The position numbers were made by a program, and so were the translations under genes. The notes below the pieces were generated by a model. That model saw only the letters and a list, made by a program, of their open reading frames with translations. It made no database searches and had not been told where the DNA came from. From CALVJJ01 sp045538425 (GTDB lineage Bacteria > Bacillota > Clostridia > Christensenellales > UBA1242), in NCBI GenBank assembly GCA_045538425.1, contig JAZSRJ010000057.1, positions 1-10,390 of the forward strand: DNA of 10,390 nucleotides, read 5' to 3'. Positions within the stretch are counted from its first letter, which is position 1; each line of letters begins with the position of its first letter. Below, in pieces: positions 1 to 6,214 of the stretch.

Positions 1-362
1 CATTTAATGTTATTATAAGTTATATTTACGACACTAATTCAGATGAGGATATTGTTGATTATTCAAAATATGTAAAACATTATACTATAACCATAAAAGA
101 TGGTTATTTTCAAACAGTAGATAGAACAGATTTTTATGATAGGGATTGCGATTTTGTATTAGATGCTAATCAAGAAAAAATTTCTGACGGGTTTGGTGGT
201 TATGAAACTTCTTCAAATCTTAAATATGAAGAAAAATCTTCAATAACATTCAAATATGGAGATATTATAGATGCCGCCGAAATTGAATCAATAAACGCTA
301 TGATTACAAAATATGATAAATTAGCAAAAAATAATCAAATACCAGAGGGTGGATTAAGTTAA
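1..362 (+). CDS. Hypothetical protein, 3' end only
   Basis: An open frame entering from the left edge (first full codon at 3) encodes about 119 residues and stops at TAA 360-362. I do not recognise the family. The visible part is rich in Asp, Tyr, Lys and Asn, with alternating polar and hydrophobic stretches such as KHYTITIKDGYF that suggest beta strands. A Lys/Asp/Glu-containing helix-like segment follows near the end (EIESINAMITKYDKLAKN). No membrane segment, Cys cluster or catalytic motif is visible, but the N-terminus is outside the window, so a signal peptide or lipobox cannot be excluded. It is the only + strand gene here and converges on the nrdDG operon. The hairpin at 488-530 is its likely terminator. 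Codon use is AT-rich like the rest. That it is coding is fairly sure; its function is unknown. Confidence 0.7.
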   Translation, partial: FNVIISYIYDTNSDEDIVDYSKYVKHYTITIKDGYFQTVDRTDFYDRDCDFVLDANQEKISDGFGGYETSSNLKYEEKSSITFKYGDIIDAAEIESINAMITKYDKLAKNNQIPEGGLS

Positions 363-487
363 ATATTTGTGTGCAATTTATTAAAACATGATTAAATTTG
401 GCACTGAGATTCGGACTTGTCTTGATATAAGTAGAATCAATTCACTCCACCAAACAAGCACACTCTACAACTAAATAACATAAATTC

Positions 488-530
488 AAAAAGCGAAAGT
501 GTTGGTAAACGTAACACACTTTCGCTTTTT
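488..530. terminator. Strong bidirectional intrinsic terminator
   Basis: A perfect 15-bp inverted repeat (488-502 with 516-530) encloses a 13-nt loop. The arms begin with AAAAA and end with TTTTT, so transcripts from either strand end the hairpin with a U-run. It lies between convergent transcription units, downstream of the + strand gene ending at 362 and of the minus-strand ORF at 532-579, and can serve both. The minus-strand ORF's two stop codons lie directly against it. Confidence 0.88.
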
Positions 531-531
531 A

Positions 532-579
532 TTATTCTTCCCGATCTTTGATTACTTTTACTGTATCTAAATATTTCAT
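532..579 (-). pseudogene. 15-codon ORF with good RBS; possible 5' gene fragment
   Basis: Reading on the minus strand from ATG at 579, the peptide is MKYLDTVKVIKDREE, followed by two consecutive TAA codons. An AGGA core at 587-590 lies 7 nt upstream of the ATG, which is good ribosome binding site spacing. From memory, this N-terminus resembles small Bacillota proteins of about 70-100 residues that begin with M-K-x-L-D-T-V-x-L-I-x-(D/E)-K. The frame beyond the stops contains no matching continuation. It is therefore plausibly the 5' end of a gene whose body was lost, or a genuine micro-ORF. It sits between the nrdG terminator and the bidirectional terminator, with only about 24 nt between the former and the ATG, so it has no room for its own promoter and would depend on read-through. 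The similarity is recollection, not a search result. Confidence 0.35.
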
Positions 580-602
580 TTTCTTTTCCTTTATTCAAAA
601 CC

Positions 603-631
603 AAAAAGGCTGAAAGAACTCTTTCAACCTT
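603..631 (-). terminator. Intrinsic terminator of nrdDG
   Basis: On the minus strand, an 11-bp stem (631-621 with 616-606, one G-U pair) and a 4-nt loop run into a stretch of five T (607-603). It begins 6 nt after the nrdG stop codon and is the natural end of the nrdD-nrdG transcript. Confidence 0.88.
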
Positions 632-637
632 GATTAT

Positions 638-1186
638 TTAGAACCCACAACCGCAAGACTTACCAACTCTACAATCATCAATAGCATCATAATTGTTGTC
701 AGCATAGAGCACAATAGACCCAATGCATCTTGTCTTGTTCATATCGATCACTTTTTGGTTGCTACTACCTTTCCACTTAAGTTGTGGATCAAGGAGAGAT
801 TGTACAAATGGTCCATCGACAAAGACATCCACATATTGCATAATTTCAATATCTTTGACTTGCTCATACACATACCCACTATACAACCAAATAGTTTTGT
901 CTGGATACTTTTCTTTGATTTCTTTTGCAAGTGCAGTGATTACTTCACGATTGCTACAAAACAATGGGTCACCACCACTAAAGGTAATACCTGACACATA
1001 ACCTTTTTCAAGTTCTGCAAAGATCTCTTGTTTTGCTTCATCATCAAATGGAATACCACCAAACTCATCCCATGTCTCTTGATTGTGACAACCTGGACAT
1101 TGATGGCTACATCCTGCGACCCACAAAACAACTCTTAGTCCATCACCATTCAGCATATCGTCTTTTGTAATATTGTGATAATTCAT
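638..1186 (-). CDS. nrdG: Anaerobic ribonucleotide reductase activating protein (radical SAM)
   Basis: NrdG uses a [4Fe-4S] cluster and S-adenosylmethionine to abstract hydrogen from the glycyl-radical residue of NrdD, switching on anaerobic dNTP synthesis in the cytoplasm. The protein is 182 residues. Seen in the sequence: the cluster-binding CX3CX2C at C26, C30 and C33 (GCSHQCPGCHN), the SAM-contacting TFSGGDPL at about 68-75, and the family segment VDGPF followed by KWKGSSNQ near 123-144. The start is supported by GAGG at 1195-1198, 8 nt before the ATG. It follows nrdD by 55 bases with no terminator between, so the two are co-transcribed. An oddity is a tail of about 30 residues after the usual IDMNKT end, carrying four further cysteines (C154, C172, C178, C180) and finishing CGCGF. 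The identification is firm. Confidence 0.96.
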   Translation of the reverse strand: MNYHNITKDDMLNGDGLRVVLWVAGCSHQCPGCHNQETWDEFGGIPFDDEAKQEIFAELEKGYVSGITFSGGDPLFCSNREVITALAKEIKEKYPDKTIWLYSGYVYEQVKDIEIMQYVDVFVDGPFVQSLLDPQLKWKGSSNQKVIDMNKTRCIGSIVLYADNNYDAIDDCRVGKSCGCGF

Positions 1187-1241
1187 AAGTCATACCTCAC
1201 TTACACATTTGTTGGGTAAGACAAAGATTATACATCTTTTC

Positions 1242-3362
1242 TTACATAGATTTTCTTTCTTTAATTTCGGCCATTTTGGCAGAATTTAGTCTTGTGTCAC
1301 CTTTGACACGACTGAAACTCAAATATCCGTTCATACGGTCAATTTTGGTCACATTACGGCTATGACAAAGCGGACATTCGTCCATATTGAGTTCTTCATG
1401 ACCACATTCGTCACAATAAGACAAACTCAAATTAACCCCTTCATAGAATCCAAGAGCCATTGCACGTCTTACAAGTGTACGAATTGCATCTAGATTGTAA
1501 TTGACTGGATATTTTACATATTGAATTTTGCCACCATTGAGCAAGTTCCAGAATCTATTTTCCAAGTCTTGTTTTTGAATTGGAGAAATGTCTTCTGTTA
1601 CATGACAGTGGAAACTATTAGAGACGTATTCTCTATCAGAAACATTTTCTACAATACCATATTTTTTACGGAATTGTTTAACTTGAAGTCCACATAGACT
1701 TTCAGCTGGTGTTCCGTAAATAGCATATAGTCTACCATCTTCTTCCTTAAACTCATTGATCTTCTTATTGATGTATTCCATGGTTTCGAGTGCGAATTGA
1801 CCATCTTGCACCAAACTCTTCTTATTGTGCAATTGTTGTAACTCGTTGAGTGCCGTAATACCAAAAGAAGCAGTTGCTGATTTTAAGATAGGTTTAATCT
1901 TTTCGTTATATTTTAGATTGCCACCATAAAAACCACCTTCACAGTAAGCAAGTGGATTGGTAGATGCTCGCATCTCACCAAGATAATCATAAGTACGAAG
2001 ATGTAATTTTCTAATCAAGTTGAGATAATAGTCAAGTACTTCATAGAAGTCTTTGCTTTCTTTCATCGCTTTGGCATAGATCATTGGTAAGTGTAATGAC
2101 ACCGCACCAATATTAAAACGTCCAACAAAGATTGGTTGATCTTCCTCATCAGCTGGATGCATACCACCACGTTCGAAATATGGAGACAAGAATGCACGGC
2201 ATCCCATTGGACTAATTGCTTTACCATATTTTTTATAAATACTTGGAACATATCCTTCACCAGTAAGACTCAACCAGTCAGGATACATCGTCTTGCTACT
2301 ACATTCAATTCCAGCCTCAAAAACAGCTTCTAATGGCTTACCTTTTCCATGAAGGTTCTCATCATAAAGGAAAACAAGTTTTGGGAATAATACCGGTTTT
2401 TTGAAGCCAGGTTTGCCTTGTCCTTCTTTTCTTACATTGAGCATCGTAATAGTAGCCAATTGTTCGAACTCGGATTGACCAGTACCAGCAGTAAGAGTGA
2501 TGAATGGATAATCTCCACGGCTAGAAGCAACTGTATTAAACTTGTATTCCCAACCTTGGAAACCTTGTTTCATATCATAAGCAACATCTTTCTTTGCTTG
2601 TGCTTGTGCTTTTTCTTCTGTCAAACCCAATTCTAGATATTTTTTCAATTGTTTGGTATATGTCTTTTCTGCATAAGGTGCAAGAATAGTCTCAACATTA
2701 GGAACAGTGAATCCACCATATTGTTGGCTTGCAGCAGACAATACAATATCCCCAATAACGTCAAACGCAACGTCAAGAGATTTTGGTTCGTTGTAGAAAA
2801 TGTTGCCCATCTCAAAACCGCCTTTAAGCACATTGGCAACATCAAAGAGACAACAGTTCATCGTGTCACGTCTAGCACTCATATCATGAACATAGATATA
2901 ACCATCACGACATGCTTGCAACTCTTCCGTGTTTAGAAAGAACTTTTGATACAACTCTTTGTTAAGTTGATTAAAGATCAAACATCTCTTAGTAGATACA
3001 AGTGTACTATCTGCGTTACTATTTTCTTTATCTCCAATAAACATAATAGCTTGACTCTTCTTATATACTTCATCAAGCATACCAACAAAGTCTTGCTTGT
3101 AGTTGCGATAATCTTTATAAGATTTTGCAACATCTGGGTTAACATTCTCAAGAGCACCCTCTACGATATTATGCATCGCTCTAATTGGCACTTCATTGCT
3201 ACCATATCTTTTTACACTACTCTCAACAAAGTCACATACATCTTTGATCTCAGTCTCTGAGAATGTATGAAGAACACGATTAGCAGATTTTGTGATTGCC
3301 GTAATAACCTTTTGGATATTGAACTTTTCTTTTGTACCGTCTTTCTTGATTACATAATACAT
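1242..3362 (-). CDS. nrdD: Anaerobic (class III) ribonucleoside-triphosphate reductase
   Basis: NrdD reduces ribonucleoside triphosphates to deoxynucleotides by glycyl-radical chemistry and works only without oxygen. The protein is 706 residues, normal for the family. An N-terminal ATP-cone (about 1-90, opening MYYVIKKDGTKEKF) is the allosteric activity domain. The barrel holds RDTMNCCLFD (C170/C171), which includes the likely partner cysteine, and the GIECSSK segment (C354), the likely finger-loop thiyl cysteine. The C-terminal zinc site is CX2C-X9-CX2C (C650, C653, C663, C666), and the glycyl radical is probably G679 in RMNGYL. The longest open frame would add 12 codons (ATG at 3398), but I start at 3362 because GAGAGG at 3371-3376 lies 8 nt upstream, the ATP-cone begins there, and the longer form would run through an NrdR box. 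nrdG follows in the same transcript. Confidence 0.97.
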   Translation of the reverse strand: MYYVIKKDGTKEKFNIQKVITAITKSANRVLHTFSETEIKDVCDFVESSVKRYGSNEVPIRAMHNIVEGALENVNPDVAKSYKDYRNYKQDFVGMLDEVYKKSQAIMFIGDKENSNADSTLVSTKRCLIFNQLNKELYQKFFLNTEELQACRDGYIYVHDMSARRDTMNCCLFDVANVLKGGFEMGNIFYNEPKSLDVAFDVIGDIVLSAASQQYGGFTVPNVETILAPYAEKTYTKQLKKYLELGLTEEKAQAQAKKDVAYDMKQGFQGWEYKFNTVASSRGDYPFITLTAGTGQSEFEQLATITMLNVRKEGQGKPGFKKPVLFPKLVFLYDENLHGKGKPLEAVFEAGIECSSKTMYPDWLSLTGEGYVPSIYKKYGKAISPMGCRAFLSPYFERGGMHPADEEDQPIFVGRFNIGAVSLHLPMIYAKAMKESKDFYEVLDYYLNLIRKLHLRTYDYLGEMRASTNPLAYCEGGFYGGNLKYNEKIKPILKSATASFGITALNELQQLHNKKSLVQDGQFALETMEYINKKINEFKEEDGRLYAIYGTPAESLCGLQVKQFRKKYGIVENVSDREYVSNSFHCHVTEDISPIQKQDLENRFWNLLNGGKIQYVKYPVNYNLDAIRTLVRRAMALGFYEGVNLSLSYCDECGHEELNMDECPLCHSRNVTKIDRMNGYLSFSRVKGDTRLNSAKMAEIKERKSM

Positions 3363-3370
3363 AGTAAATA

Positions 3371-3376
3371 CCTCTC
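3371..3376 (-). promoter_or_regulatory. nrdD ribosome binding site that decides the start
   Basis: GAGAGG on the minus strand lies 8 nt before the ATG at 3362. The alternative in-frame ATG at 3398 has no such site and lies inside the NrdR-box region, so the downstream start is preferred. Confidence 0.8.
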
Positions 3377-3394
3377 TTGCTCTTTTGTATAAAA

Positions 3395-3410
3395 ACACAA
3401 TATCTTGTGT
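3395..3410 (-). promoter_or_regulatory. NrdR box 1 (downstream)
   Basis: On the + strand it reads ACACAATATCTTGTGT, a near-perfect match to the NrdR box consensus (acaCwAtATaTwGtgt). It lies about 28-43 nt downstream of the inferred start of transcription and 16 nt from box 2. That gives 32 bp start to start, about three helical turns, the usual spacing of paired NrdR boxes. The match and spacing are seen directly; NrdR binding is inferred. Confidence 0.88.
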
Positions 3411-3426
3411 CCAATATTGTGATCAA

Positions 3427-3442
3427 CCACAATATCTTGTCC
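3427..3442 (-). promoter_or_regulatory. NrdR box 2 (over the transcription start)
   Basis: On the + strand it reads CCACAATATCTTGTCC, sharing the 13-base core CACAATATCTTGT with box 1. It covers the inferred transcription start just downstream of the -10 element, so a bound repressor would block RNA polymerase. NrdR is the ATP/dATP-sensing zinc-finger/ATP-cone repressor of ribonucleotide reductase genes; its own gene is not in this window. Confidence 0.85.
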
Positions 3443-3444
3443 CT

Positions 3445-3473
3445 ATAATACCACTTTGAACACAAGATGTAAA
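3445..3473 (-). promoter_or_regulatory. Sigma-70/SigA-type promoter of nrdDG
   Basis: On the minus strand TTTACA (3473-3468) is separated by exactly 17 nt from TATTAT (3450-3445); each hexamer matches consensus at 5 of 6 positions. Transcription should begin near 3438, giving a leader of about 75 nt before the nrdD ATG. The NrdR boxes overlap and follow it. Confidence 0.75.
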
Positions 3474-3475
3474 GT
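3460..3475 (-). promoter_or_regulatory. Possible degenerate third NrdR box over the -35
   Basis: The + strand ACACAAGATGTAAAGT matches box 1 read on its minus strand at 12 of 16 positions, including the first nine. It starts 33 bp from box 2, nearly the same period as boxes 1 and 2, and covers the -35 hexamer. One half-site is good and the other poor. Confidence 0.4.
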
Positions 3476-3748
3476 TTTTTTGTTAGTCGAATTGCACAAA
3501 AGTACCACTTTATTTTTTGCAAAAATAATTTGGTTAGATTGACCATTCTAGCCAATTACAACCCCGTTCAAGCAAGTATGTGTATGAAAAGTATTTACTT
3601 TTTGTCAAAAACTATAGATTTGTATTTTTGTAAAAAATAATAGAGATTTTATTGCATCTTTTCTCACATCTCTAATCATATTCATTTTGAAAAAAATCCA
3701 AGATTTATAAATATTCAAAATTTTTGTATACAATAGTAACAAAATAAC
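3476..3748. other. AT-rich spacer between leuS terminator and nrdD promoter
   Basis: About 270 bases without a convincing gene. The region is very AT-rich, with no ORF that has a ribosome binding site and codon structure. On the minus strand it holds a weak promoter-like pair, TTGACA (3608-3603) and TACACA (3584-3579) with an 18-nt spacer. Downstream is a hairpin (3530-3538 with 3547-3555) followed by a T-rich stretch. A palindrome TTGTATACAA lies at 3724-3733. These could delimit a very short RNA, but the evidence is weak. Confidence 0.5.
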
Positions 3749-3775
3749 AAAAAAGAAGAGGCTACCTCTTCTTTT
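3749..3775 (-). terminator. Intrinsic terminator of the dnaB-alaS-leuS operon
   Basis: A perfect 11-bp stem (3751-3761 with 3765-3775) with a 3-nt loop, followed on the minus strand by a run of T. The stem overlaps the leuS stop codon (TAA, 3776-3774), so termination follows translation immediately. Confidence 0.85.
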
Positions 3776-6200
3776 ATTTTGCAATAATATTGATCAAACG
3801 ATTAGGGATAACAATCACTTTTACAACTTGTTTGCCACCGAGTGCTGACACAATCTTTTCTTCTGCTAAAGCAAGTTGCTCTAACTCTTTAGTTGTAGAA
3901 CTAGTAGAATAGTTGCATCTAACAATAATCTTGTTATTAATTTGGACGGCATATTCTATTTCGTCTTTGACCAATTTTTTCTCATCATAGGTTGGCCAAA
4001 CTGCTTGAGACATATCTTGACCAAAACCACATAGTGTCCATAATTCTTCTGTGATATGTGGAGCAAATGGATTCAGTAATGTAAGAAGTACTTTGTACTC
4101 TGCGTGGTTGATAGACCCTACTTTACCAATCTCATTCAGCAAAGACATCATTGCAGCAATAGCTGTATTGAACTTAATATGATCCATATCATAAGTCACT
4201 TTGTAGACAGCATAATTGATGGCATACTCCATCTCTTTTCTAACTTCGTCACCTGCGATAAGTACATCTTGCAAGTTCCATACTCTGGTTAAGAACTTAT
4301 GACAAGCTTTTACACCATCATCATTCCAGTTGACAGTTGCAAAATAGTCACCCATAAAACTTTCCCAAAGTCTAAGCGCATCTGCACCATATTCTTTGAT
4401 AACATCTCTTGGATCAACTACATTGCCAAGACTTTTACTCATCTTAATACCATTGCTACCAAGAATCATACCTTGACTAATTCTTTCTTTGAATGGTTCG
4501 GACACTGGACTAATACCAATATCATGGAAGAACTTGTTCCAGAATCTTGCGTACAACAAATGTCTTGTTGTATGTTCGTTTCCACCATTGTATAGACCTA
4601 CTGGCAACCATGCTTTGAGTTTTTCATAAGATGCAAACTCTTTATCATTCTTAGGATCACAATAACGCATGAAATACCAACTACTTCCAGCCCAACCTGG
4701 CATAGTATCCGTTTCTCTCTTAGCTGGTTTTCCACAATGTGGACAAGGCACATTCACCCATTCATCAATAACAGACAATGGACTTTCTCCGTCCTTTGTT
4801 GGCTCATAACTATCTACTTTTGGAAGTGTCACTGGTAATTGATCCTCCGGAACAGCCACAATACCACAATGTTCGCAATGCACTACTGGAATTGGTTCGC
4901 CCCAATATCTTTGACGAGAGAATACCCAGTCACGCATCTTGAAGTTTTTGGTACGTCTAGCAACACCTTTGTTTACCAAATAATCAGTAATCTTGTCTTT
5001 TGCTTCTTCAACAGTAAGACCATCAAAGTCTCCACTGTTGATCAATGTACATCCTTTTCCAAGATAATCTTGTTTTTCAAAAGCTTGTTGTGTAACATCT
5101 GCGCCAGAGATAACTTGAATCATTTCGATATCGCCAAATTTTTGAGCAAATTCAAAATCTCTTTGATCATGAGTTGGCACTGCCATTACAGCACCTGTAC
5201 CATATCCAGCAAGTACAAAGTCACCAATAAAGACTGGTACTTTTTTACCATTAACTGGATTGATTGCCTCAATTCCTTTTAATTGGCAACCAGTTTTGTC
5301 TTTATTCATCTCTGTACGATCAAACTCGCTTTTCTTTTGTGCTTGTTTGATATACGCTTCTACTTCTTTCCAATTGGTAATTTTGTCTTTTAATTGTTGA
5401 ACAATTGGATTTTCTGGAGCAAGCACCATAAAGGTAATACCAAAAATTGTCTCAATACAAGTTGTAAATATAGTAAACTTACCACCTTGCACAATTTCAA
5501 AATCTACTTCAACCCCATGAGAACGACCAATCCAATTGATTTGGCTTGTCTTAATATGATCCATATAATCTGTATCTTTTAAGTCGTCTGCCAATCTATC
5601 AGCATATTCAGTCATCTTTAAGATCCATTGTTTCTTTGGTTTTTGTTCTGTCTCGCTTCCACATTGACAGCATACACCACCTTCTACCTCTTCATTGGCA
5701 AGAACACCACAATTAGGACAGAAGTTGACCACAGCCTCTCTTTTTTCAGCAAGTCCATGCTTGAAAAATTGTAAAAACAACCATTGTGTCCATTTATAAT
5801 AATTTGGATCAGAAGTATTCACTTCTCTACTCCAATCCACAGACAAACCCACCATCTTTAATTGTTCCTTAAAAGTTGCAATGTTGCGGGCTACAATTTC
5901 TTGAGGAAGTTTGTGTTCTTTAATAGCAGTACGTTCTGCCTCTAATCCAAATGCGTCACAACCCATTGGAAACAACACATTGTATCCTTGCATTCTTTTC
6001 TTTCTCGCAACAGCATCCATCGCAGAATAACTTCTAACGTGTCCTGTGTGAAGTCCTTTGCCACTTGGGTAAGGAAACTCAATTAATACAAAAGCATTTT
6101 CCTTACCTTCCACATGGTCTTCTACTTCAAAACGACGCTCAGACTCCCATCGTTGTTGCCATTTTTTTTCTATTGTATTAAAATCATAATCTTTTGCCAT
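3774..6200 (-). CDS. leuS: Leucyl-tRNA synthetase
   Basis: LeuRS is a class I synthetase that attaches leucine to tRNA-Leu and hydrolyses mischarged products in its CP1 domain. At 808 residues it is full length. Seen in order: HTGH (51-54, the HIGH motif); a zinc ribbon at C161/C164 with C177/C180; the CP1 editing domain (about 225-420) with GTGAVMAVPTHDQRD containing the editing aspartate D345; Cys pairs C442/C445 and C486/C489; GSSWYF near 505; KMSKS (586-590); an anticodon-binding helical domain; and the small C-terminal domain ending near VIVIPNRLINIIAK. The start is supported by AGGAG at 6207-6211, 6 nt upstream. The usual TTRPDT of the editing site reads TTCIET (246-251), and the family's GLPAEN reads GLEAER. 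It is the last gene of the operon, 14 bases after the membrane protein gene. No T-box leader is present. Confidence 0.97.
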   Translation of the reverse strand: MAKDYDFNTIEKKWQQRWESERRFEVEDHVEGKENAFVLIEFPYPSGKGLHTGHVRSYSAMDAVARKKRMQGYNVLFPMGCDAFGLEAERTAIKEHKLPQEIVARNIATFKEQLKMVGLSVDWSREVNTSDPNYYKWTQWLFLQFFKHGLAEKREAVVNFCPNCGVLANEEVEGGVCCQCGSETEQKPKKQWILKMTEYADRLADDLKDTDYMDHIKTSQINWIGRSHGVEVDFEIVQGGKFTIFTTCIETIFGITFMVLAPENPIVQQLKDKITNWKEVEAYIKQAQKKSEFDRTEMNKDKTGCQLKGIEAINPVNGKKVPVFIGDFVLAGYGTGAVMAVPTHDQRDFEFAQKFGDIEMIQVISGADVTQQAFEKQDYLGKGCTLINSGDFDGLTVEEAKDKITDYLVNKGVARRTKNFKMRDWVFSRQRYWGEPIPVVHCEHCGIVAVPEDQLPVTLPKVDSYEPTKDGESPLSVIDEWVNVPCPHCGKPAKRETDTMPGWAGSSWYFMRYCDPKNDKEFASYEKLKAWLPVGLYNGGNEHTTRHLLYARFWNKFFHDIGISPVSEPFKERISQGMILGSNGIKMSKSLGNVVDPRDVIKEYGADALRLWESFMGDYFATVNWNDDGVKACHKFLTRVWNLQDVLIAGDEVRKEMEYAINYAVYKVTYDMDHIKFNTAIAAMMSLLNEIGKVGSINHAEYKVLLTLLNPFAPHITEELWTLCGFGQDMSQAVWPTYDEKKLVKDEIEYAVQINNKIIVRCNYSTSSTTKELEQLALAEEKIVSALGGKQVVKVIVIPNRLINIIAK

Positions 6201-6214
6201 AACGGTCTCCTAGT

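Noticed and set aside
397..454. tRNA or tRNA-fragment attachment site (CCACCA and GTGCCA-like ends)
   Set aside because: A 7-bp acceptor-like stem can be drawn on the minus strand, but it spans only 58 nt, the T-arm does not pair, and no D or anticodon arm can be made.
1227..1232. TATAAT on the minus strand in the nrdD-nrdG gap, as a possible nrdG promoter
   Set aside because: No -35-like hexamer at 16-18 nt and no extended -10; the 55-base gap without a terminator fits co-transcription.
3363..3398. 12-codon N-terminal extension of nrdD (ATG at 3398)
   Set aside because: It has no ribosome binding site, lies partly in NrdR box 1, and adds residues not seen before the ATP-cone; ATG 3362 has GAGAGG 8 nt upstream.
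3280..3555. 91-codon minus-strand ORF across the nrdD start region
   Set aside because: It overlaps nrdD in another frame, crosses the promoter and NrdR boxes, and has an unnatural composition rich in Tyr, Trp and Cys.
4839..5282. 147-codon + strand ORF inside leuS
   Set aside because: It is antisense to the conserved CP1 and catalytic regions of leuS, with no ribosome binding site or family resemblance.
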